Made by a program: the position numbers and the translations under genes. Positions 1 through 5,194 of a stretch of 5,194 nt of DNA are shown here, one piece after another. The stretch spans positions 1 to 5,194 of the forward strand of contig DPSD01000503.1 in NCBI GenBank assembly GCA_003538495.1. The letters are read 5' to 3'. The DNA comes from Accumulibacter sp. GTDB lineage: Bacteria > Pseudomonadota > Gammaproteobacteria > Burkholderiales > Rhodocyclaceae. Position 1 is the first letter of the stretch, and each line of letters starts with the position of its first letter. The notes beneath the pieces are model-generated. The model worked only from the letters and a program-made list of their open reading frames with translations. It made no database searches and had not been told where the DNA came from.

Positions 1-117
1 GACGGCTTCCGCTTGATCATCAATACCGGGACCATCGGGCACCAGGAAGTGCAACACCTGCATGCACACATCGTCGGCGGACCAGACCCGGTCGGGCCGA
101 TGCTCAAGCGAATCTGA
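1..117 (+). CDS. hinT: HIT-family (HinT-like) nucleotide-binding protein, 3' end only
   Basis: Only the last 38 codons and the TGA stop are inside the window; the gene begins upstream. The visible protein contains HLHAHIVGG near its C-terminus, which fits the histidine-triad pattern H-x-H-x-H that defines the HIT superfamily. The middle histidine of that motif is the catalytic nucleophile in HinT-type phosphoramidases, which hydrolyse AMP-lysine and similar purine nucleoside phosphoramidates. The preceding stretch, with NTG and GQ/HQEV-like residues before the triad, is also typical of the bacterial HinT branch. Proteins of this branch are small cytoplasmic homodimers of roughly 110-120 residues, so about two thirds is missing here. 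The position directly before tatA matches the his-hinT-tat arrangement common in betaproteobacteria. The family call is secure. The exact substrate is inferred from the family. Confidence 0.9.
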   Translation, partial: DGFRLIINTGTIGHQEVQHLHAHIVGGPDPVGPMLKRI

Positions 118-148
118 CCGGCGCGGCAGCCCTTGCACGCCGCGCCGG
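118..148 (+). terminator. Perfect 10-bp GC-only hairpin after the hinT-like gene
   Basis: CCGGCGCGGC at 118-127 is exactly the reverse complement of GCCGCGCCGG at 139-148, with an 11-nt loop at 128-138. The left arm starts on the base right after the hinT stop codon. No run of T follows the right arm, so this is not a canonical intrinsic terminator. It could be a partial terminator, an RNA end-protecting stem or a processing site between the upstream genes and tatABC. The structure is seen directly; its function is inferred. Confidence 0.5.
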
Positions 149-188
149 AACACCTTGCTGCCGGCAACGCGAGAGAATTTCACCTTAA

Positions 189-194
189 CGGAGG
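189..194 (+). promoter_or_regulatory. Shine-Dalgarno site of tatA
   Basis: CGGAGG lies 6 nt before the ATG at 201. It is the strongest ribosome binding site of the three tat genes and fixes the tatA start. The contrast with tatB and tatC, which have no comparable site, fits the need for far more TatA than TatB or TatC. Confidence 0.75.
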
Positions 195-200
195 CCTGCT

Positions 201-449
201 ATGGGTTCTTTCAGCATCTGGCATTGGTTGATCGTACTGATCATCGTCCTGCTGGTTTTCGGCACCAAGAAACTGCGTGGCCTTGGCTCCGACCTCGGCG
301 GCGCGGTCAAGGGATTCAAGGACGGCATCAAGGATGCGACGGCCGAAGACCAGGCGGCCGACAGCACCGCGCAGCCGACCCCTCCGCCGCCGCAGGTCAA
401 GGAGGGTCAGACGATCGAGGGCGAGGTCAGGGAAAAGACCAGGAGCTAG
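201..449 (+). CDS. tatA: Twin-arginine translocase subunit TatA
   Basis: This is the pore-forming or membrane-thinning subunit of the Tat pathway, which moves folded proteins across the inner membrane and is recruited to the TatBC receptor when substrate binds. The protein has 82 residues, normal for TatA. The short N-terminal segment [10 protein letters not shown] leads into one membrane helix at about residues 5-20. Then come the conserved FGTKKL hinge (20-25) and an amphipathic helix with [17 protein letters not shown] (30-46). The C-terminal tail (about 47-82) is polar, Pro-rich and poorly ordered, as is usual. His8 stands where E. coli TatA has Gln8, a common betaproteobacterial variant. 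The start is fixed by a good Shine-Dalgarno site and by the helix beginning at once. It is first in tatABC, and the stop is TAG. Confidence 0.96.
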   Translation: MGSFSIWHWLIVLIIVLLVFGTKKLRGLGSDLGGAVKGFKDGIKDATAEDQAADSTAQPTPPPPQVKEGQTIEGEVREKTRS

Positions 450-623
450 TCGCCGTGCCAGCTGCTGCTCCCGCGACTTCCGGCGGCAGGCGATCCGGCA
501 ACCTGCGGCCTGGAGGTCATTGCCAGGCCGGCGCCGAAGACCCGTCAGGTCGCACTTCCCACAGAGGTTTCCACTGCAGTTCGCCGCGTTTCCACCGCTC
601 GCACCCGATGCCCACACCGCGCC
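450..623 (+). promoter_or_regulatory. Long tatA-tatB spacer with hairpin, no gene
   Basis: This 174-bp gap is long for a tat operon. I see no credible gene in it. It contains a perfect 8-bp inverted repeat: CGGCCTGG at 506-513 pairs with CCAGGCCG at 523-530 across a 9-nt loop. No T run follows, so it is not a classical terminator. The 20 bases before the tatB ATG lack a purine-rich ribosome binding site. The spacer is open in the tatA/tatB frame, but it has no ATG, GTG or TTG in that frame before 624, so it does not offer an ordinary earlier tatB start. A role in lowering tatB relative to tatA is an inference. Confidence 0.45.
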
Positions 624-1043
624 ATGTTTGATATCAGCTTCAGCGAGATGATCCTGATTGCCGTCGTGGCGCTGGTGGTCATCGGACCGGAGCGGCTGCC
701 CAAGGTGGCACGCACCGCCGGGCACCTGCTCGGCCGTCTGCAACGCTACGTCAGCGACGTCAAGTCCGACATCAACCGCGAAATCCAGCTCGACGAACTG
801 AAGAAACTGCGGGCCGAGATCCAGGAGTCTGCGCGCAGCGTCGAACAGACCCTGAGCAGCGAAATGCACGCGGCACGGCAGGCGATGACCCATACTGCCC
901 AACAGGTCAGCGGCGAGAACCAGGCCGCAGCGGCCAACGAGCCGCCACCGCCCGCGGCGACGCCGATCCTGCCCGGCCCGGCGGCCGAGACGCCGCCGCC
1001 CGCAGACCAAGGCGGCGCCGGCAAGCCTAGCGGTCTGGCCTGA
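624..1043 (+). CDS. tatB: Twin-arginine translocase subunit TatB
   Basis: TatB forms the substrate-binding receptor complex with TatC in the inner membrane. The protein has 139 residues, within the usual range. The N-terminal MFDISFSEM carries the conserved Glu8. One membrane helix spans about residues 7-21 and ends in the diagnostic GPERLP hinge (Gly21, Pro22), which separates TatB from TatA (FGTKKL). A long charged amphipathic helix follows at about 24-100. The tail, about 103-139, is rich in Pro and Ala and is probably disordered. The start is the only ATG, GTG or TTG in frame after the tatA stop, and the membrane helix begins immediately after it. There is no recognisable Shine-Dalgarno site. 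The tatC start follows 7 nt after the TGA stop, which suggests coupled translation. Confidence 0.96.
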   Translation: MFDISFSEMILIAVVALVVIGPERLPKVARTAGHLLGRLQRYVSDVKSDINREIQLDELKKLRAEIQESARSVEQTLSSEMHAARQAMTHTAQQVSGENQAAAANEPPPPAATPILPGPAAETPPPADQGGAGKPSGLA

Positions 1044-1050
1044 ACGACCG

Positions 1051-1917
1051 ATGAGCGAAACCGAAGACTCCTTCCTGTCGCACCTGGTCGAGTTGCGCGA
1101 CCGCCTGATCAAGGTGCTGATCGCCATCGGCGTCGTTTTCCTCTGCCTCTTCCCGTGGGCCAAGGAACTCTATTCGCTACTCGCGCAACCCCTGCTGGCG
1201 ACTCTGCCGCAAGGCGGCCAGATGATCGCTACCGACGTCGTCGGCGTCTTCCTGGTGCCGATGAAAGTTGCGCTGATGGTCGCCTTCCTGATCGCGCTGC
1301 CCTACGTCCTCTATCAGGTCTGGGCCTTCATCGCGCCGGGACTCTACGCCCACGAGAAGCGGCTGGCGCTGCCACTGGTCGCGGCGAGCGTTCTGCTGTT
1401 CTTCATCGGCATGGCCTTCGCCTATTTTCTGGTCTTTCCGACGGTCTTCGGGTTCATGGCCAAAGTGGCACCCGAGGGCGTCGCCTGGATGACCGACATC
1501 GAAAAGTATCTCTCTTTCGTGATGACCACCTTCATGGCTTTCGGGGTGACTTTCGAGGTCCCGGTGCTGGTCGTCGTTCTCGTCTATGTTGGCATCGTCG
1601 ACCTCGCCAAACTCAGGGAATGGCGCCCGTATGTGATCGTCGGATCGTTCGTCGTGGCGGCGGTGTTCACGCCTCCGGACGTGATCTCGCAGTTGCTGAT
1701 GGCCATTCCAATGTGCCTGCTTTTCGAGCTGGGGCTGCTGATGGCCAGGTTCGTCACCCGACGCGCAGCGCCTGCTGGCACACCGGGCGACCAGCCAGGG
1801 CCATCGGCTGCCGCCAATCAGGGGGACGATTGGACACCGCTGACCACCGAGGAAATGAACCAGGCGATCGCCGATCTCGGTCCGCAGCAGGGCGACGACC
1901 GCAAACCCGACGCCTGA
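1051..1917 (+). CDS. tatC: Twin-arginine translocase subunit TatC
   Basis: TatC is the polytopic core of the Tat receptor that reads the twin-arginine signal peptide. The protein has 288 residues with six predicted membrane segments: about 20-37, 66-94, 105-130, 152-180, 192-206 and 213-232. Signature residues align with E. coli TatC at an offset of one: HLVELRDRL near the N-terminus (Glu14), Pro47, Phe93 and Glu102 in FIAPGLYAHEKR (the signal-peptide site), Glu169 in FEVPV, and FTPPDVISQ (Asp210) before the last helix. The cytoplasmic tail, about 236-288, is polar and somewhat longer than in E. coli TatC (258 residues). No strong ribosome binding site is visible, so translation probably depends on tatB just upstream. 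The gene ends facing the minus-strand amidotransferase gene. Confidence 0.97.
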   Translation: MSETEDSFLSHLVELRDRLIKVLIAIGVVFLCLFPWAKELYSLLAQPLLATLPQGGQMIATDVVGVFLVPMKVALMVAFLIALPYVLYQVWAFIAPGLYAHEKRLALPLVAASVLLFFIGMAFAYFLVFPTVFGFMAKVAPEGVAWMTDIEKYLSFVMTTFMAFGVTFEVPVLVVVLVYVGIVDLAKLREWRPYVIVGSFVVAAVFTPPDVISQLLMAIPMCLLFELGLLMARFVTRRAAPAGTPGDQPGPSAAANQGDDWTPLTTEEMNQAIADLGPQQGDDRKPDA

Positions 1918-1964
1918 CACCGGGTGCTGGCGCCCTGCTCGACCGGCGGCGGACAAGTCCTCGC
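1918..1964. other. Convergent tatC/amidotransferase gap without clear terminator
   Basis: The 47 bp between the stop codons of two convergent genes would be expected to hold a bidirectional terminator. The best structure I find is a weak 5-bp stem (GGGTG at 1922-1926 with CGCCC at 1931-1935, including one G-U pair) with no T run on either strand. Termination here may depend on Rho, or the transcripts may overlap. Confidence 0.35.
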
Positions 1965-2771
1965 TCAGGCGGGTGTCTGCGGTGGTCCAGCGATGGTGAG
2001 CCGATGCCGGGACGGCGCGCCGCCTTCGAACTGCCACAGGCTGCCGCGCGGCATCACCGTCCACTGTTCATTGTCGGTCAGTGGCACCGTGGCGATCACC
2101 GCGACGCGATCGTTGGGCGTCGTCACAGCGCTGAAATCGATGCTCAGATCCTGATCTCGCAGGTGGGCAACGGCAAAGGGCGCCTGGCGAACGATGTAGC
2201 TCAGCTGCGTCGAGCAGTGCGCGAACAGGCAATCACCATTCGACAGCAGATAGTTGCATGCGCCACGCGCGCCGAGATCGAGGGTCAGTTGATGCAGCGC
2301 CTCGAACAGCATCGCCTGACTGGGCGGCCGGCTGCCAAAGCGCTGCCGCAGGTTCTGCAGCAGCCAGCAGAAAGCGCGCTCGCTGTCGGTCTGGCCCACC
2401 GGCGTGAAGCTGCCGTCGAGTTCCGGCGCGAAATCCGGCAAGTGGCCGTTGTGCGCGAAGATCCAGTAGCGTCCCCAGAGTTCGCGCATGAACGGGTGGG
2501 TGTTCTCGAGCGCGACCAGGCCCTGGGTCGCCTTGCGGATATGCGCGATGACGTTTTGCGAATGGATCGGATAGCTGCACACCAGCGCGGCGACCGGCGA
2601 CGAGCACGATGGCTGCGGGTCGAGGAACACGCGTGTGCCGCGGCCTTCGAAAAAGGCAATTCCCCAGCCATCCGAATGCACGTCGGTAGCCCCGCCGCGG
2701 ACCTGGAAACCGGCAAAGGAAAAGCAAATGTCGGTGGGCACGTTGCAGTTCATGCCGAGCAGCTGACACAT
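1965..2771 (-). CDS. Class II glutamine amidotransferase, YafJ type
   Basis: The protein has 268 residues, close to E. coli YafJ. It starts MCQLLGMN, so removing Met would expose Cys2 as the N-terminal nucleophile of an Ntn-type glutaminase. Other class II landmarks are present: SDGWGIAFF (33-41), HIRKAT with Arg79 for the glutamine carboxylate, FAHNGHL with Asn108-Gly109 as the oxyanion site, and TDSE with Asp129. These match the roles of Arg73, Asn98-Gly99 and Asp123 in the GlmS glutaminase domain. There is no synthase domain after the glutaminase fold, so the ammonia acceptor is unknown. YafJ-type proteins are often annotated only as putative amidotransferases. The gene lies 14 bp after the DegS-like protease gene on the same strand, with only a weak GGGCGAG-like site, so it is probably co-transcribed. 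It converges on tatC with a 47-bp gap. Confidence 0.92.
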   Translation of the reverse strand: MCQLLGMNCNVPTDICFSFAGFQVRGGATDVHSDGWGIAFFEGRGTRVFLDPQPSCSSPVAALVCSYPIHSQNVIAHIRKATQGLVALENTHPFMRELWGRYWIFAHNGHLPDFAPELDGSFTPVGQTDSERAFCWLLQNLRQRFGSRPPSQAMLFEALHQLTLDLGARGACNYLLSNGDCLFAHCSTQLSYIVRQAPFAVAHLRDQDLSIDFSAVTTPNDRVAVIATVPLTDNEQWTVMPRGSLWQFEGGAPSRHRLTIAGPPQTPA

Positions 2772-2785
2772 GCCGGCTCGCCCGA

Positions 2786-3961
2786 CTACTCGCGCTCGCG
2801 GCGCGGTGGCGCCCGCTTGCCGATCTTGACCGTGGTGTCGAACAGCTTGTTCTGCCGCCGCAACTGGAAACCGACCGTTTCTCCCGGCTTCTGGCCGGCG
2901 ATCAGATCGAGCATCCCCTGCGGATCCTTGACCGGCCGCCCGGCGACGGCGAGCAGGATATCGCCCGGCTTGATCCCTCCCGCATCGGCCGGGCTGCCGC
3001 GCAAGACGCCGGCGATCAGGGCGCCCGAGGTATCGGGCAGGCCGAAGGACTCGGCCAGATCGATGGTGATTTCCTGCGCCTCGACGCCGATCCAGCCACG
3101 CGTCACGACGCCGGTCTGGATGATCTGCTCCATGACGTTGCGGGCGATCGAGATCGGAATCGCAAAACCGATGCCCAAAGAACCGCCAGAGCGCGAATAG
3201 ATGGCCGTATTGATCCCAATCAGGTTACCCTGGCTGTCCACCAGCGCGCCTCCGGAATTGCCCGGGTTGATCGCCGCGTCGGTCTGGATGAAGTTTTCGA
3301 AGGTGTTGATCCCGAGATGCGAGCGGCCCAGTGCCGAGATGATTCCCATGGTCACCGTCTGCCCGACGCCGAAGGGATTGCCGATCGCCAGGGTCACGTC
3401 GCCGACCCCCACGTCGTCCATCTGTCCCAGCGTTATCGCCGGCAACACCAGCTTCTTGCCGTGCTCCTCGCTGATTTGCAGGACCGCGAGGTCGGACTCG
3501 GGGTCGCTGCCAACGAGGCGGGCGCTCAGGTTGCGACCATCACTGAGGGCAATCTCGATCTGGTCCGCGGCTTCGACGACATGGAAGTTCGTGAGAACAT
3601 AGCCATTCGGGCTGACAATGACCCCCGAGCCCAGGCCGGACGTGCTCGGACCATCGCCACCCTCGCCGTCGCCAAAGAAGTGGCGGAAGGCCGGGTCGTC
3701 GAGCAGTGGATGGCGGCGCGCCTTGATCTTCTGCGAGGTAAAAATGTGCACCACCGACGGCAGCGCTTTCTTCGCCGCTTCGCGATACGACGGGGCGACC
3801 AGCACCGGCGGCATCCCCTTGACCGACTCCTGCAGGGAAACGATGCTGGGCCCCGTGAATGACCCCTTGCCCAGCCACTCGGGCTTAAGCGTGCTGACCA
3901 CGAAGAGAACGGCCAGACCGATGGTCACCGTTTGTGCAAAAATCAGCCAGAGCCTGCGCAT
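2786..3961 (-). CDS. DegS/AlgW-like membrane-anchored HtrA serine protease
   Basis: This is an S1C-family (HtrA) protease of 391 residues facing the periplasm. Residues about 5-24 form a membrane anchor. The trypsin-like domain at about 55-280 carries the triad His127 (LTNFHVVEA), Asp157 (ESDLAVLQI) and Ser236 (NPGNSGGAL). A single PDZ domain spans about 288-378, with the RGWIGV carboxylate-binding loop at 288-293. One anchor plus one PDZ resembles DegS and AlgW, which cut an anti-sigma factor when unfolded outer-membrane proteins appear, rather than soluble two-PDZ DegP/DegQ. I see no regulatory partner in the window, so the stress-sensing role is inferred. The start at 3961 puts the anchor at the N-terminus. 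The frame is open upstream to 4291, but that stretch is antisense to the Nif3 gene. There is no clear Shine-Dalgarno site. Confidence 0.93.
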   Translation of the reverse strand: MRRLWLIFAQTVTIGLAVLFVVSTLKPEWLGKGSFTGPSIVSLQESVKGMPPVLVAPSYREAAKKALPSVVHIFTSQKIKARRHPLLDDPAFRHFFGDGEGGDGPSTSGLGSGVIVSPNGYVLTNFHVVEAADQIEIALSDGRNLSARLVGSDPESDLAVLQISEEHGKKLVLPAITLGQMDDVGVGDVTLAIGNPFGVGQTVTMGIISALGRSHLGINTFENFIQTDAAINPGNSGGALVDSQGNLIGINTAIYSRSGGSLGIGFAIPISIARNVMEQIIQTGVVTRGWIGVEAQEITIDLAESFGLPDTSGALIAGVLRGSPADAGGIKPGDILLAVAGRPVKDPQGMLDLIAGQKPGETVGFQLRRQNKLFDTTVKIGKRAPPRRERE

Positions 3962-3982
3962 GGGCGAAATCGGAGCCGGTGA
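3962..3982. promoter_or_regulatory. 21-bp divergent junction between protease and nif3 starts
   Basis: Only 21 bp separate the two start codons. The + strand side includes the nif3 ribosome binding site (GGAG at 3972-3975, 7 nt before ATG 3983). The minus-strand side has no clear Shine-Dalgarno site for the protease. There is no room here for two complete promoters, so each must lie partly or wholly inside the coding sequence of the opposite gene, and the 5' ends of the two transcripts probably overlap. Confidence 0.6.
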
Positions 3983-4729
3983 ATGAAACGCGATGAATTG
4001 ACACGCTACCTGGACAACCTCCTGGACGCCGCGCGCTTCCGCGATTATTGCCCAAACGGTCTGCAAGTGGAAGGAGGCACTGCGGTCCACCGCCTGGTCG
4101 CCGGCGTCACCGCCAGCCAGGCCTTGCTTGATGCCGCCGTGGCGCGCGGCGCCGATACCATTCTGGTCCATCACGGCTGGTTCTGGCGTGGCGAAGATGG
4201 CCGCGTCACAGGCATCCGGAGAACGCGGCTGCGGACCCTGCTGGTAAACGACATCAACCTGATCGCCTATCACCTGCCGCTCGACAGCCATGACGAATTC
4301 GGCAACAACGCCCAGTTGGCCCGGCGGCTCGGCTGGCTGGCCGACGGGCGCTTCGGCGACCAGGACGTCGGCTGGCTGGGCCGCCCGGAAAGCCCGACCA
4401 CCCTGGAAGCTGTCGCCGGACGAGTCGCCGAGCAGTTACAGCGGATGCCGCTGGTCATTGGCGATAGCGCGCGCCCGGTGCGCCGTGTCGCCTGGTGTAC
4501 GGGCGGCGCGCAGGGCTTGTTCGAACAGGCCATCGCGCTTGGCGCCGACCTCTACCTGAGCGGCGAGGTCTCGGAACAGACCGTGCATCTGGCGCGCGAG
4601 TCCGGTGTCGCGTATCTCGCTGCCGGTCACCACGCCAGCGAGCGCTATGGCGTGCAGGCGCTCGCCGAACACCTGGCCGAGCGCTTCGGCCTCGACTGCC
4701 AATTCGTCGATATCGACAACCCTGTCTGA
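3983..4729 (+). CDS. Nif3/YbgI-family dinuclear metal-centre protein
   Basis: The protein has 248 residues, almost the same as E. coli YbgI (247). Family members form hexameric toroids with a two-metal site in each subunit; databases often call them GTP cyclohydrolase 1 type 2 homologues, but their cellular role is unsettled. Visible hallmarks are the N-terminal [11 protein letters not shown] (21-31), VHHGWFW with His63 and His64, YHLPLDSH with Asp101, [10 protein letters not shown] (193-202) and [10 protein letters not shown] with His216 and Glu220. The positions correspond to the metal ligands known for YbgI, shifted by one in the C-terminal part, so the site looks intact. The start is supported by GGAG 7 nt upstream. 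The FAH-family gene begins 22 bp after the stop, suggesting an operon, while the DegS-like gene diverges from it. The family call is firm; the biochemical function is not. Confidence 0.95.
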   Translation: MKRDELTRYLDNLLDAARFRDYCPNGLQVEGGTAVHRLVAGVTASQALLDAAVARGADTILVHHGWFWRGEDGRVTGIRRTRLRTLLVNDINLIAYHLPLDSHDEFGNNAQLARRLGWLADGRFGDQDVGWLGRPESPTTLEAVAGRVAEQLQRMPLVIGDSARPVRRVAWCTGGAQGLFEQAIALGADLYLSGEVSEQTVHLARESGVAYLAAGHHASERYGVQALAEHLAERFGLDCQFVDIDNPV

Positions 4730-4740
4730 CACCGAACCGC

Positions 4741-4746
4741 GAGGAG
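4741..4746 (+). promoter_or_regulatory. Shine-Dalgarno site of the FAH-family gene
   Basis: GAGGAG lies 5 nt before the ATG at 4752, in the 22-bp gap after the Nif3 gene. It is a strong site and decides the start of the FAH-family gene, placing the start codon upstream of the run of eight C. Confidence 0.75.
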
Positions 4747-4751
4747 AAGCA

Positions 4752-5194
4752 ATGCCCTACGTCTTTCCACCCCCCCCACAGGTCAGCGTTCCGGTCGCCG
4801 GCAGTGACGGCCTTTTCCCGGTCCGTCGGGTGTACTGCGTCGGTCGCAATTACGCCGATCACGCCGCCGAAATGGGCGCCGACGGCCGCGAACCGCCTTT
4901 TTTCTTCAGCAAACCCGCCGATGCGCTGGTTCCCGGCGGTGGTGCTGTCCCCTATCCGCCGACCACCGACAATCTGCAGCACGAAGTCGAACTGGTCGTC
5001 GCGCTGGTCGGCGGTGGCGCGGATATTGCGCCGTCCCGGGCGCTCGAATTGGTCTATGGCTACGCGGTGGGACTCGACCTGACCCGGCGCGACCTGCAGC
5101 AAGCGGCGAAGGACAAGGGCCATCCATGGGATATGGGCAAGGGCTTCGACCACAGCGCACCAATCGCCGCGATCCGGATGGATTGTTTCGCATC
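4752..5194 (+). CDS. Fumarylacetoacetate hydrolase-family protein, 5' part
   Basis: The first 147 codons are present and the frame is open to the window end; the family is usually about 220-230 residues in this short single-domain form. The protein runs [19 protein letters not shown], then [18 protein letters not shown] (25-42), [12 protein letters not shown] (48-59), HEVELVVAL with Glu78 and Glu80, and [14 protein letters not shown] with Asp109. The two glutamates and the aspartate correspond to the divalent-metal ligands of the FAH fold. [16 protein letters not shown] (122-137) is typical of the YcgM/FAHD1-like subgroup, which hydrolyses acylpyruvates such as fumarylpyruvate or decarboxylates oxaloacetate. 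Substrate choice cannot be settled from sequence. The gene probably shares a transcript with the Nif3 gene. Oddity: eight consecutive C (4770-4777) encode part of Pro6-Pro9. Confidence 0.92.
   Translation, partial: MPYVFPPPPQVSVPVAGSDGLFPVRRVYCVGRNYADHAAEMGADGREPPFFFSKPADALVPGGGAVPYPPTTDNLQHEVELVVALVGGGADIAPSRALELVYGYAVGLDLTRRDLQQAAKDKGHPWDMGKGFDHSAPIAAIRMDCFA
4770..4777 (+). repeat. Homopolymer of eight C near the FAH-family start
   Basis: Eight consecutive C lie 18 nt into the coding sequence and encode most of the Pro6-Pro9 run. With eight C, the start codon is in frame with the conserved FAH domain. A change of one C would take translation out of frame before any conserved motif. The tract is seen directly; any phase-variation role is speculative. 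Confidence 0.6.

Noticed and set aside
159..166. The palindrome TGCCGGCA upstream of tatA as an operator
   Set aside because: An 8-bp GC-rich palindrome is expected by chance in this composition, and it matches no operator I recognise.
180..1163. A 327-codon minus-strand open frame across tatA and tatB
   Set aside because: It is antisense to tatA and tatB, low in complexity (Arg/Leu/Gly) and has no recognisable motif.
1922..1935. A short stem that could terminate tatC
   Set aside because: It has only five base pairs, one of them G-U, with a 4-nt loop and no T tract on either strand; too weak to call a terminator.
1155..3200. A 681-codon open frame on the + strand overlapping tatC, the amidotransferase and the protease
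   Set aside because: It runs out of frame through tatC and antisense to two clearly recognisable genes, and its translation is rich in Arg, Gly and Ala with no domain. It is an artefact of high GC content.
3998..4003. A perfect TTGACA -35-like hexamer on the + strand
   Set aside because: It lies inside nif3 coding sequence, and no -10-like hexamer is found at 16-18 bp downstream, so it is probably chance.
3962..4291. A 110-residue N-terminal extension of the minus-strand protease, up to an ATG at 4291
   Set aside because: It is wholly antisense to the well-conserved Nif3 gene and would bury the membrane anchor inside the protein. The start at 3961 gives a normal HtrA protein with an N-terminal anchor.
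1..5194. A novel defence, mobile or biosynthetic system
   Set aside because: Every substantial gene belongs to a recognised housekeeping family, and there are no direct-repeat arrays, transposase or integrase genes, tRNA targets or compositional breaks.

Overview
The window looks like ordinary chromosome from a GC-rich Gram-negative bacterium, most likely a betaproteobacterium (Rhodocyclales or Accumulibacter-like). That assignment is an inference from the style of the proteins and from the gene order: a HIT-family gene followed by tatA-tatB-tatC is typical of betaproteobacteria, where it usually sits downstream of the late histidine genes. Coding density is high. I see no tRNA, rRNA, CRISPR array, insertion sequence or phage gene, and no abrupt change of base composition.

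Layout. Bases 1-117 are the 3' end of a HinT-like nucleotide-binding protein on the + strand. A perfect 10-bp GC-only hairpin follows at once. Then tatA (201-449), tatB (624-1043) and tatC (1051-1917) lie on the + strand and encode a complete three-component twin-arginine translocase. The tatA-tatB gap is unusually long (174 bp), holds an 8-bp hairpin and has no clear ribosome binding site for tatB. Two minus-strand genes converge on tatC. They are a DegS/AlgW-like membrane-anchored serine protease (2786-3961) and, 14 bp downstream of it, a YafJ-type class II glutamine amidotransferase (1965-2771). Diverging from the protease with only 21 bp between start codons is a + strand Nif3/YbgI-family gene (3983-4729). 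A fumarylacetoacetate hydrolase-family gene (from 4752) follows it and is cut off by the window end.

How the genes relate. TatABC exports folded proteins across the inner membrane. The DegS-like protease would act on the periplasmic face of the same membrane, in protein quality control or envelope stress signalling. The amidotransferase, the Nif3 protein and the FAH-family enzyme are cytoplasmic and metabolic, with no evident shared pathway, so their proximity is best read as conserved housekeeping synteny.

I found no convincing undescribed system. The points most worth a second look are regulatory: the two hairpins around tatA, the tatA-tatB spacer, the very tight divergent protease/nif3 junction, and a run of eight C at the start of the FAH-family gene.
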